NCBI GenBank assembly: GCA_022572285.1
Contig: JACZWF010000115.1
Coordinates: 1 to 5,245 of the forward strand
Reading direction: 5' to 3'
DNA from: Nitrososphaerota archaeon
GTDB lineage: Archaea > Thermoproteota > Nitrososphaeria > Nitrososphaerales > UBA57
DNA: 5,245 nt
This document shows, piece by piece, positions 1 to 4,953 of this stretch (the stretch's first letter is position 1; every line of letters begins with the position of its first letter). The notes below the pieces were generated by a model. That model searched no databases. It was given only the letters and a program-made list of their open reading frames with translations, and was not told the origin of the DNA. A program made the translations under genes and the position numbers.

Positions 1-1043
1 TAAATCGTATTACAAGTAAGCTAGAGCACGTTCAGCTTGCTGGCGGCGGAATAGATAGTGCTGACCTCATTCTGATCGCCCCATGTACTGCGAATATCTT
101 GAGCAAGATTAGTTCGGGAATCAGTGACACGACGGTCACCACTTTCGCGGCAGTTGCGTTGGGGTCGGGGACTCGGGTCGTAGTTGCCCCTGGCATGCAC
201 GAGCCGATGTACTCCAATCCGTTGATCAGGTCGAGCATGACTAGACTTCAATCAGTTGGGGTGGAGATTATAGATCCTTTACTGGTCGAGGGAAAGGCCA
301 AGCTTGCGTCAGTTGATAAGATATTGTCACACATTATCCGCCTTAATCAGCCAAAAGATATGAGCGGAATGGATGTGCTCGTGACAGCAGGCCCGACCAT
401 ATCCAGAATAGATAGTGTTAGGACTATCTCAAATCGATCCTCGGGGAAGATGGGGGTTGCTCTTGCAAAAATAGCCCGCGATCGTGGCGCCTCTGTCACT
501 CTAGTTTATGGGCCTGGCTCAGCTACCCCGCCAGATGGCGTTGTTGTAAAACGCGTAGAGACAACCGAGGAGATGTTCTCTTGTGTAAAAGAAGAGCTTT
601 CGAGTAGGAAAATAAGTCTCCTAATTGCTGCTGCCGCCCCTTCTGATTTCGTTGTCGCCGAACCAGCCAAAGAGAAGATCTCTAGCAGAGATAGGCCATC
701 TCTATCGGTGGAGTTGGTAGCTTCCCCGAAAATCATAAATTTGCTGAAGAAGAACAAGATGACTCACCTCGTAGCTTTCAAGGCATCTGATCGCAAGTCT
801 AAAAAGCTTCAACGTGAGTTGGAGGCCATTTTCGCGGAGAGCGCCGCCGACATGGTCGTAGTCAACGAAATATCGAATCCTGAGTCTGGTTTTAGTTCGG
901 ATTATAATGAGGTAGTAATATACCAAAACCCGAAAAAAGGAGTATCAATCCCACGAGCCCCCAAAGATGAGATTGCGAAGACTGTTGTCGATCATTTCAT
1001 GCGCGTACATGGCAAGGGAAAGAAAAACGTCAGACCAGGATAG
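1..1043 (+). CDS. coaBC: CoaBC: phosphopantothenoylcysteine decarboxylase / phosphopantothenate-cysteine ligase, 5'-truncated
   Basis: Bifunctional cytosolic enzyme of coenzyme A synthesis: the CoaB part joins cysteine to 4'-phosphopantothenate and the FMN-dependent CoaC part decarboxylates the product to 4'-phosphopantetheine. The frame is open from base 3 to the TAG at 1041-1043 (346 codons seen), so about 60 N-terminal residues are probably missing against a usual ~400; the TTG at 99 is internal. Numbering from base 3, the flavoprotein domain shows EHVQL (His9, the likely active-site His), SADLILIAPCTAN (19-31) and the substrate loop PGMHEPMY (63-70), with His where bacteria have Asn. The bacterial ACGDxGxGRM flap is replaced by VEGKAKLASVDKI. 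The CoaB domain begins near residue 120 with VLVTAGPT, then ISNRSSGKMG (Asn144), AAAPSDF (Asp215), Lys225 in KEKI, and VVNEISNPESGFSSDYNEV near the end. Asp215 and Lys225 have the same 10-residue spacing as in E. coli Dfp (from memory). Identification is secure; the start is outside the window. Confidence 0.94.
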   Translation, partial: NRITSKLEHVQLAGGGIDSADLILIAPCTANILSKISSGISDTTVTTFAAVALGSGTRVVVAPGMHEPMYSNPLIRSSMTRLQSVGVEIIDPLLVEGKAKLASVDKILSHIIRLNQPKDMSGMDVLVTAGPTISRIDSVRTISNRSSGKMGVALAKIARDRGASVTLVYGPGSATPPDGVVVKRVETTEEMFSCVKEELSSRKISLLIAAAAPSDFVVAEPAKEKISSRDRPSLSVELVASPKIINLLKKNKMTHLVAFKASDRKSKKLQRELEAIFAESAADMVVVNEISNPESGFSSDYNEVVIYQNPKKGVSIPRAPKDEIAKTVVDHFMRVHGKGKKNVRPG

Positions 1044-1063
1044 GTTGGTGGCGATTGTTGTAC

Positions 1064-1070
1064 CTTAAAA
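1064..1070 (+). promoter_or_regulatory. Putative archaeal TATA box (CTTAAAA) for the small-protein/membrane-protein pair
   Basis: CTTAAAA lies in the 52-nt gap after coaBC. A start of transcription about 25-27 nt downstream of its centre would fall near 1092-1095, just before the TTG at 1096. This suggests a leaderless or nearly leaderless mRNA for the next two genes, independent of coaBC. It is a short motif match only. Confidence 0.4.
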
Positions 1071-1095
1071 TTCACCGCTCTCCAGAGGGCAAGGC

Positions 1096-1545
1096 TTGTA
1101 CCTGAAGGAGGTGAATCAGATTTTCAGGTCTGCCATCCTGAACACATACTTCCAGCCTGAACTTGCCAAACTAGGATACGAGCAAACGAGCGTCAAACAC
1201 GGTTTAATTGGGACTGGGGGGGTCTCAAAGGATGGAGTCCTACACATCTTCTTCGACATAGAAACTGGAAGTGAATACCCTGATGGTGATGAATGGGTAA
1301 TTGCTGAGTATCTCCTTCCTTTTGATGTCAAACTTCCTGATTCACTAAAATCTCCAGACTTGTTCACGACACTTTCAATTGGTCAGGGAAAAAAGCATTG
1401 GAGGCATCGTGAGCTCATCCGATACCGATCTGGACGCGCAAAGAGACTAGAGGAAGCTAGAGATTTCATAGAGAGAAAGCGATCTGAGCTTTATTCAGCT
1501 CTCAATGAGAATTCGATTATTACCAAACTTAAGGATGAACGATGA
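1096..1545 (+). CDS. Unrecognised 149-residue soluble protein
   Basis: I do not recognise this family. The frame opens after a TAA at 1066-1068 and has no early ATG. The candidate starts are TTG 1096 (149 aa) and GTG 1111 (144 aa); the TTG fits the TATA-like box at 1064-1070. The protein has no signal peptide or membrane segment. Residues 5-30 look helical (FRSAILNTYFQPELAKLGYEQ), followed by a probable strand-rich part with Gly-rich GLIGTGGVSKDG (36-47), acidic FFDIETGSEYPDGDEW (52-67), then GKKHWRHRELIRY (98-110) and a highly charged C-terminal helix (about 112-140). Its TGA overlaps the ATG of the membrane-protein gene (ATGA, 1542-1545), which is good evidence that it is real and translationally coupled to it. 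The cluster His101, Arg103, His104, Arg105 and the acidic 55-66 stretch are the most distinctive elements. It could be a partner or regulator of the membrane protein, but that is inference from position only. Confidence 0.75.
   Translation: MYLKEVNQIFRSAILNTYFQPELAKLGYEQTSVKHGLIGTGGVSKDGVLHIFFDIETGSEYPDGDEWVIAEYLLPFDVKLPDSLKSPDLFTTLSIGQGKKHWRHRELIRYRSGRAKRLEEARDFIERKRSELYSALNENSIITKLKDER
1105..1114 (+). promoter_or_regulatory. Strong Shine-Dalgarno-like sequence overlapping the candidate GTG start
   Basis: AAGGAGGTGA contains AGGAGGTGA, a nine-base match to the complement of the conserved 16S rRNA 3' end (CACCUCCU region). It lies downstream of TTG 1096 and contains the GTG at 1111, so it cannot serve either start at normal spacing. 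No ATG, GTG or TTG lies in frame 5-9 nt after it; only ATT 1120 does. It is either chance coding sequence (Lys-Glu-Val) or a clue to a rare start codon. Confidence 0.3.
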
Positions 1546-2423
1546 AAGAAATTTCCTCCGTTCCGACGCGGGGATTACAAATAGCTTTAACTTCCGACGG
1601 AGCCAGGAAATTTATCGGACTATCACCATTGGAGAACCGAACACGAAGAATAGCAACAGTTTCGGCCTTTGCTGCGCTCTATGCGGCGCTAAGGTTTATT
1701 CCGTTTAGCGTTGTAATTGGAAGTCCAGGAGCTTTCTTTTCCTTCTCCGACTTTCTTCCTCTGCTTTACGGAATCCTCCTAGGACCTTATCTCGGAGTCC
1801 TCTCAGTTGCTATTGGTACTTATGTGTCCTTTGCACTTGCGAGACCTCCAATCTTTCCTGAATTTCTTCCATTCGAGTTCCTCCCCGCTGCCGTGAACGT
1901 ACTCATTGTGGGCTTCATCTTTAGCCAGAAAAAGCGCAACTCAATACTAATATTTTCTTTAATCCTTCTCGCCTTTGGATTGCATCCCTTCACCTTACAC
2001 CTCGTACCGATATCGACCTTCGGGACATCCATAACATTCCCATTCTATTGGCTACATCTAGTCGCAATTGTCCTTCTAGCTTCACCGCTGGTGGACAAGT
2101 TCGTCAAGAGATTCAGGGGAAAGCAAACAGGAACCTTACTTTCGGGCATGATCCTATTTGCTTTCATAGGCACAATGTCCCAACACATAACTGGAGCCTT
2201 CCTTACCGAAATATCCAAGGGAAACATAGCTAGAGTATTAGACCTACAGGGGTTCTCTGCTCTATGGAGAATCGTCTTCGTTGCTTATCCTTTTGAAAGA
2301 GCAATAATCACCCTGGCTAGCGCGCTTTTGGGTGCGGCGGTGTTGCGCAGCCTGAATACAACGTTTTTCAAACAAGATATCGAGACTAACAAGCCTCATG
2401 ATGACCTGCGAAGAAATAAGTAA
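1542..2423 (+). CDS. Polytopic membrane protein, ECF-transporter S-component-like
   Basis: An integral membrane protein of 293 residues with a soluble basic N-terminus (1-36) and about eight hydrophobic segments: roughly 37-58, 64-82, 83-101, 108-127, 134-157, 163-185, 198-220 and 240-271. The first half, with an Ala-rich first helix (ATVSAFAALYAAL), then SFSDFLPLLYGILLGPYLGVLSVAIGTY (67-94), has the pattern of substrate-binding S subunits of energy-coupling-factor vitamin transporters: a helix, a polar loop, then a D...L.G...GP..G motif. It is longer than typical S subunits (about 170-200 aa). Basic loops KKRN (130-133) and KFVKRFRGK (186-194) probably face the cytoplasm. ATG 1542 overlaps the stop of the previous gene and has AAGG (in TTAAGGATG) upstream at suitable spacing. 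No ECF ATPase or T subunit gene is present here, so it may use shared modules elsewhere. The substrate is unknown. Membrane location is secure; the S-component call is moderate, and another small-molecule carrier is possible. Confidence 0.7.
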   Translation: MKEISSVPTRGLQIALTSDGARKFIGLSPLENRTRRIATVSAFAALYAALRFIPFSVVIGSPGAFFSFSDFLPLLYGILLGPYLGVLSVAIGTYVSFALARPPIFPEFLPFEFLPAAVNVLIVGFIFSQKKRNSILIFSLILLAFGLHPFTLHLVPISTFGTSITFPFYWLHLVAIVLLASPLVDKFVKRFRGKQTGTLLSGMILFAFIGTMSQHITGAFLTEISKGNIARVLDLQGFSALWRIVFVAYPFERAIITLASALLGAAVLRSLNTTFFKQDIETNKPHDDLRRNK

Positions 2424-2435
2424 AATCTACTTATT
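2415..2435. repeat. Perfect 8-bp inverted repeat before the dehydrogenase gene (possible operator)
   Basis: Arms AATAAGTA (2415-2422) and TACTTATT (2428-2435) are exact reverse complements around the spacer AAATC. The left arm overlaps the TAA stop of the membrane-protein gene; the right arm ends 22 nt before the dehydrogenase ATG at 2458. The A/T-rich stretch TAAAATCT between the arms could itself be the TATA element, with transcription starting near 2450. A dimeric regulator bound here would block such a promoter. The alternative is a weak RNA hairpin at the end of the upstream transcript, but no T-run follows. Confidence 0.5.
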
Positions 2436-2457
2436 CTCGATCCTATCCCGATCTGCC

Positions 2458-3477
2458 ATGAAGACAGCGCTAATAAGGGATGGCGAGCTAAGTATTGAGG
2501 AATTACCTATTCCATCTCTTGCCCACGGAGATATTCTCATAGAGATGAAGGCTTGCGGCTTATGTGGCTCTGACATAGAGAAAATTCGTGGAGAGTATAA
2601 CGTATCTCCGACTATCGGGCACGAAGCTTCCGGCGTCGTCAAGGAGATCTCAGTAAATGTAACCGGGATTGAGGAAGGTGATAGGGTGTTCCCTCATCAT
2701 CATGTTTCCTGCAAATCTTGTCACTTTTGCAGAACGGGAAGCGACACGATGTGCAAGAGTTATCGTGAATTCCATTTCGATCCGGGAGGCTTTTCTGAAT
2801 TCTTTCGGGTTCCTAAATGGAATGTGAAACAGGGTGGAATTCTGAAACTCCCCGAGAATATGAGTTATGATCAAGCATCTTTTATCGAACCGACTGGCTG
2901 TTGTATTAGAGCCCTTAGGAGGAGCGGAATTGCTAAGAACGATTCACTCTTCGTTGTTGGAGCGGGTCCGATCGGTCTTACAGTGCTTCAGCTAGCTCCA
3001 CTTTTTGGGATACCTAATGTTATCATAAGCGACGTAAATCCGAAGAGGCTCGAGTTTGCGAGGCGGCATGGCGCTTTGGTAACGCTTGATCCAAGCAATG
3101 AGGATATCTCTGCAGTGATTATGAAAGAAACTAAGGGGGTCGGCGTTGATTGTGCTATTATCGCTTCAGGAAATCCAAAAGCTGTCCGCCAAGGATTGGA
3201 ATCAATTCGTAGAGGCGGGAGCGTAATTTTGTTAGGAATTCCCCCCCTCGAATCATCCTTGGATTACGGAGTTGAAAGACTCGTCAATAATGAAGTTACA
3301 ATGATCTCAAGTAATGCGGCCAACGACGGGGAAGTTCGCCTTGCCCTTGATTTCATTTCCAAGGGCCATATAGACGTGGATTCAATGATTACTCATAAAT
3401 TTAGTATCGAAAGCATTGATATTGCACTAGAAAAAATCTCCGGAGGAGATGTCATCAAGTCAATCATTATACCTTGA
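2458..3477 (+). CDS. Zinc-dependent medium-chain alcohol/polyol dehydrogenase (Tdh/sorbitol dehydrogenase-like, COG1063 type)
   Basis: A cytosolic NAD(P)-dependent oxidoreductase of 339 residues, the usual size for the family. It reversibly oxidises a secondary alcohol, sugar or polyol; the substrate cannot be read from sequence. The catalytic zinc site is visible: CGLCGSD (33-39, Cys36), GHE (His55, Glu56) and Glu144 in IEPTGCC. The structural zinc lobe is C85-x2-C88-x2-C91-x7-C99, complete. The cofactor fold has VVGAGPIG (166-173), and Asp192 at the end of the second strand suggests NAD+ rather than NADP+. I chose ATG 2458, where the protein begins MKTALIRDGELSIEELPIP as family members do; ATG 2398 would add 20 residues unlike the family, overlap the upstream gene by 26 nt and put the inverted repeat 2415-2435 inside the coding region. 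The aldolase gene follows after 44 nt, so the pair may act on one substrate: dehydrogenation followed by carbon-carbon cleavage, or the reverse. Confidence 0.93.
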   Translation: MKTALIRDGELSIEELPIPSLAHGDILIEMKACGLCGSDIEKIRGEYNVSPTIGHEASGVVKEISVNVTGIEEGDRVFPHHHVSCKSCHFCRTGSDTMCKSYREFHFDPGGFSEFFRVPKWNVKQGGILKLPENMSYDQASFIEPTGCCIRALRRSGIAKNDSLFVVGAGPIGLTVLQLAPLFGIPNVIISDVNPKRLEFARRHGALVTLDPSNEDISAVIMKETKGVGVDCAIIASGNPKAVRQGLESIRRGGSVILLGIPPLESSLDYGVERLVNNEVTMISSNAANDGEVRLALDFISKGHIDVDSMITHKFSIESIDIALEKISGGDVIKSIIIP

Positions 3478-3490
3478 AGCAAACGATAAA

Positions 3491-3500
3491 CAATTAAAAC
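3491..3500 (+). promoter_or_regulatory. Weak TATA-like element before the aldolase gene
   Basis: CAATTAAAAC is centred about 26 nt before the ATG at 3522, the position expected for a leaderless archaeal transcript. GAGG at 3513-3516 lies 5 nt before the same ATG and could instead act as a Shine-Dalgarno site on a transcript from the dehydrogenase gene. Either or both may apply; the motif is not strong. Confidence 0.3.
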
Positions 3501-3521
3501 CGTAACCGCAATGAGGCCTCA

Positions 3522-4352
3522 ATGAACCCGGCTGTGGGGAAAGAGATTCGAACAGGCCATCTTTTTCACGCAACAGGCAAGGCGTTTGTTGTGGCATTTG
3601 ACCATGGTCTGCTCATGGGTCCGATCAAAGGACTCGAGGATATCGTACAATCAGTATCAGCCGTTGCTTCAGGTAAACCAGATGCAATCCAGGTCACGCC
3701 CCCTGTCGTTGGGGCGATAAGAGAGAACTTCTCAGTGAGAGGTGGGCCGGCATTGGTAGCTCGGATTGATGTTTCAAATGTATGGCGGACAAAACCCGAG
3801 CCCAGACCAGGATATTATGAGAGAATATTTTCCATCAAGGACGCTGTCAGGGTAGATGCTGATGCTGTGGTTGCATACCTCCTAATAGGTTTCAACGATG
3901 ATCGCGACGAGGGAGCAAACTTGCGAGCTTTGGGCCAGATCGCTGCGGAAGCGATGGATTATGGAATGCCGCTTATCATAGAACCCTTGGGAATCGAAAT
4001 AGGTAGCCAAGCGGTTAGAGAAGAAGATATTATCAGACTGGCCGTGAGAGTAGCTTCAGAAGTTGGAGCGGACATCCTCAAGGTGGATTATACCGGTTCA
4101 AGAGAGAGTTTCGCAAGAGTAGTAAATTCGACCTTTCTTCCACTCTTAGTTCGAGGAGGTCCCAAAACGAAGACTCTCGAAGAATCGTTCCAAATGGTGG
4201 AGGACTCTCTTGAAAACGGTGCTCAAGGGATCGTTTTCGGGAGAAATGTTTGGCAGGCTCGTGATCCGAGCAAGATGACTGAGGCCTTGACGAAATTGGT
4301 ACATGGTGAAGTTGGGATCAAAGAGGCAGTAAGCCTCGCTGAGAAAACTTGA
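3522..4352 (+). CDS. DhnA-type class I (Schiff-base) aldolase, archaeal FBA/ADH-synthase family
   Basis: A cytosolic TIM-barrel aldolase of 276 residues, close to the archaeal FBA/ADH-synthase length (about 260-275). Seen in order: AFDHGLLMGPIKGLEDI (25-41) with catalytic Asp27; EPLG (154-157); GADILKVDYTGS (182-193) with Lys187 as the probable Schiff-base lysine; RGGPKT (211-216); and NGAQGIVFGRNVWQ (232-245), where Gly240 and Arg241 should hold substrate phosphate. GPIKGL, KVDYTG and GGPKT are close to methanogen 2-amino-3,7-dideoxy-heptulosonate synthase (MJ0400 type), but the catalytic Tyr of that enzyme and of archaeal fructose-bisphosphate aldolase (YPRG) is Glu154 here. This argues against both reactions. 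Other class I aldolases such as LacD use a Glu (recalled, alignment not run). The family call is firm; fructose-bisphosphate, sulfo-sugar, deoxy-sugar or another phosphorylated ketose remain possible substrates. Its neighbour 44 nt upstream, the zinc dehydrogenase, is the likely pathway partner. No T-rich terminator is visible after the stop. Confidence 0.9.
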   Translation: MNPAVGKEIRTGHLFHATGKAFVVAFDHGLLMGPIKGLEDIVQSVSAVASGKPDAIQVTPPVVGAIRENFSVRGGPALVARIDVSNVWRTKPEPRPGYYERIFSIKDAVRVDADAVVAYLLIGFNDDRDEGANLRALGQIAAEAMDYGMPLIIEPLGIEIGSQAVREEDIIRLAVRVASEVGADILKVDYTGSRESFARVVNSTFLPLLVRGGPKTKTLEESFQMVEDSLENGAQGIVFGRNVWQARDPSKMTEALTKLVHGEVGIKEAVSLAEKT

Positions 4353-4425
4353 CTATGCCTTGGACATTCGGTCAGTAGGCCACCTTTGAAAACTACAGAG
4401 ACTGAATATTAGATCCTGATAATTA

Positions 4426-4456
4426 ACTGAAGATGTACAAACGTACATCACTCAGT
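4426..4456. repeat. Extended inverted repeat upstream of the GNAT promoter (operator or hairpin)
   Basis: The inner arms GATGTAC (4432-4438) and GTACATC (4443-4449) pair perfectly around AAAC. The outer arms ACTGA (4426-4430) and TCAGT (4452-4456) also pair, separated from the inner stem by a 1-by-2-nt internal loop, giving 12 bp of symmetry. Inner half-site centres are 11 nt apart, one helical turn, which suits a dimeric DNA-binding protein. The dyad centre is about 29 bp upstream of the TATA-box centre, a position more typical of activation than of repression. It lies in the 151-nt gap between the aldolase and GNAT genes; the rest of that gap shows nothing else recognisable. As RNA it could form a hairpin 73 nt after the aldolase stop, but no T-run follows. 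Confidence 0.55.
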
Positions 4457-4464
4457 GCTATAGG

Positions 4465-4474
4465 GATATATATT
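4465..4474 (+). promoter_or_regulatory. TATA box of the GNAT gene (GATATATATT)
   Basis: This is the clearest archaeal TATA-like element in the window. Its centre at about 4469.5 predicts a transcription start near 4495, leaving only about 8-9 nt before ATG 4504, too little for a normal Shine-Dalgarno site; none is seen. Confidence 0.6.
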
Positions 4475-4503
4475 GCTCATTCTCGGCATTAGAATATAGA
4501 CAG

Positions 4504-4893
4504 ATGTCGAAAAGATCGTTTACTTCGGCTAATAAAGAGCAACACTCCGAACTCGAGGAGAGCTACAAAGTCGCCAGAGAAGGGGTAGAGACAATTGGGC
4601 TTCGATTAGTTGTCGACAATAATAAAGCAGGTGAGATGGTAGTAAAAATGAGGGCAGAGACGGCCACTCTTTTCATAGAAGAGATTCAGATTGAGAAAAA
4701 GTATAGGCGTAAAGGATTTGGTACGCAACTCGTCAGGTATGCGGAGGATATTGCTAGGAGTTGTCGTCTCACCAGAATTGAGCTTAGACCGTTTACCACA
4801 GACGAAAGCAGTATGAGCACCCCTGGGCTTCGACAATGGTACTCTAGGATAGGGTACACCGAAACCGGGGATTCCATGTACAAGGCCTGCTAG
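4504..4893 (+). CDS. GNAT-family N-acetyltransferase
   Basis: A small cytosolic enzyme of 129 residues that should transfer an acetyl group from acetyl-CoA to an amine: a protein lysine or N-terminus, or a small molecule. The GNAT core is visible: a central strand LFIEEIQIEKKYRRKGFGTQLVRYAEDIA (56-84), with the pyrophosphate-binding motif A at R68-R69-K70-G71-F72-G73; a following strand RIELRPF (91-97); and motif B GLRQWYSRIGYTETGDSMYK (108-127) with Tyr113 and Gly117-Tyr118. Residues 1-28 form a charged N-terminal extension. The first strands before residue 45 are short, so the fold is compact. ATG 4504 agrees with the TATA box at 4465-4474. The gene stands alone on its own promoter and ends 60 nt before acetyl-CoA synthetase. 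By analogy with bacterial AcuA/AcsA and Pat/Acs, it may acetylate that enzyme; the sequence itself does not prove a target. Confidence 0.88.
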   Translation: MSKRSFTSANKEQHSELEESYKVAREGVETIGLRLVVDNNKAGEMVVKMRAETATLFIEEIQIEKKYRRKGFGTQLVRYAEDIARSCRLTRIELRPFTTDESSMSTPGLRQWYSRIGYTETGDSMYKAC

Positions 4894-4911
4894 CTGGGAC
4901 CACAAGAGCAT

Positions 4912-4919
4912 CTTTAAGG
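4912..4919 (+). promoter_or_regulatory. Putative TATA box for acetyl-CoA synthetase (CTTTAAGG)
   Basis: CTTTAAGG, preceded by purine-rich AAGAGCA that could act as the TFB recognition element, is centred about 38 nt before ATG 4954 and predicts transcription starting near 4941. A second candidate, CTTAATAG at 4920-4927, would give a start closer to the ATG and a leaderless message. Either implies that acs has its own promoter rather than depending on the GNAT gene. Confidence 0.4.
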
Positions 4920-4953
4920 CTTAATAGTATTACTAGGCTACTCGGTAGTCTCA

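Noticed and set aside
99..101. TTG 99 as the start of coaBC
   Set aside because: The frame is open and homologous to the CoaC flavoprotein domain right back to base 3, so the gene enters from outside the window.
21..926. Reverse-strand open frames across coaBC (21-251, 32-238, 506-757, 702-926)
   Set aside because: They lie antisense within a gene with strong CoaBC motifs, and their translations are low-complexity or Arg/Ser-rich with no recognisable domain.
1058..1103. Direct repeat TTGTACCT at 1058-1065 and 1096-1103
   Set aside because: Only two 8-nt copies with no symmetry and no related copies nearby; the second is inside coding sequence.
1216..1222. Run of seven G in the 149-residue gene, possible frameshift
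   Set aside because: The frame is sensible on both sides and ends with an ATGA overlap to the next gene, so no break is indicated.
1505..2233. Out-of-frame + strand ORFs at 1505-1708 and 2048-2233
   Set aside because: Both are shadows of the membrane-protein gene, whose hydrophobic helices continue through both regions.
2398..2457. ATG 2398 (or 2401) as start of the dehydrogenase
   Set aside because: It adds 20 residues not typical of the family, overlaps the preceding gene and contains the inverted repeat; MKTALIRDG at 2458 is the family-like N-terminus.
3241..3247. Run of seven C in the dehydrogenase gene, possible frameshift
   Set aside because: The translation LLGIPPLESS and the continuing MDR-like C-terminus are intact.
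3511..3525. Mini-ORF ATG AGG CCT CAA TGA and the palindrome GAGGCCTC before the aldolase
   Set aside because: A four-codon frame and a GC-rich 8-bp palindrome are easily found by chance; the GAGG part is better explained as a ribosome-binding site.
4606..4911. Reverse-strand ORFs opposite the GNAT gene (4606-4911, 4686-4883)
   Set aside because: They mirror a gene with clear GNAT motifs and show no domain of their own.
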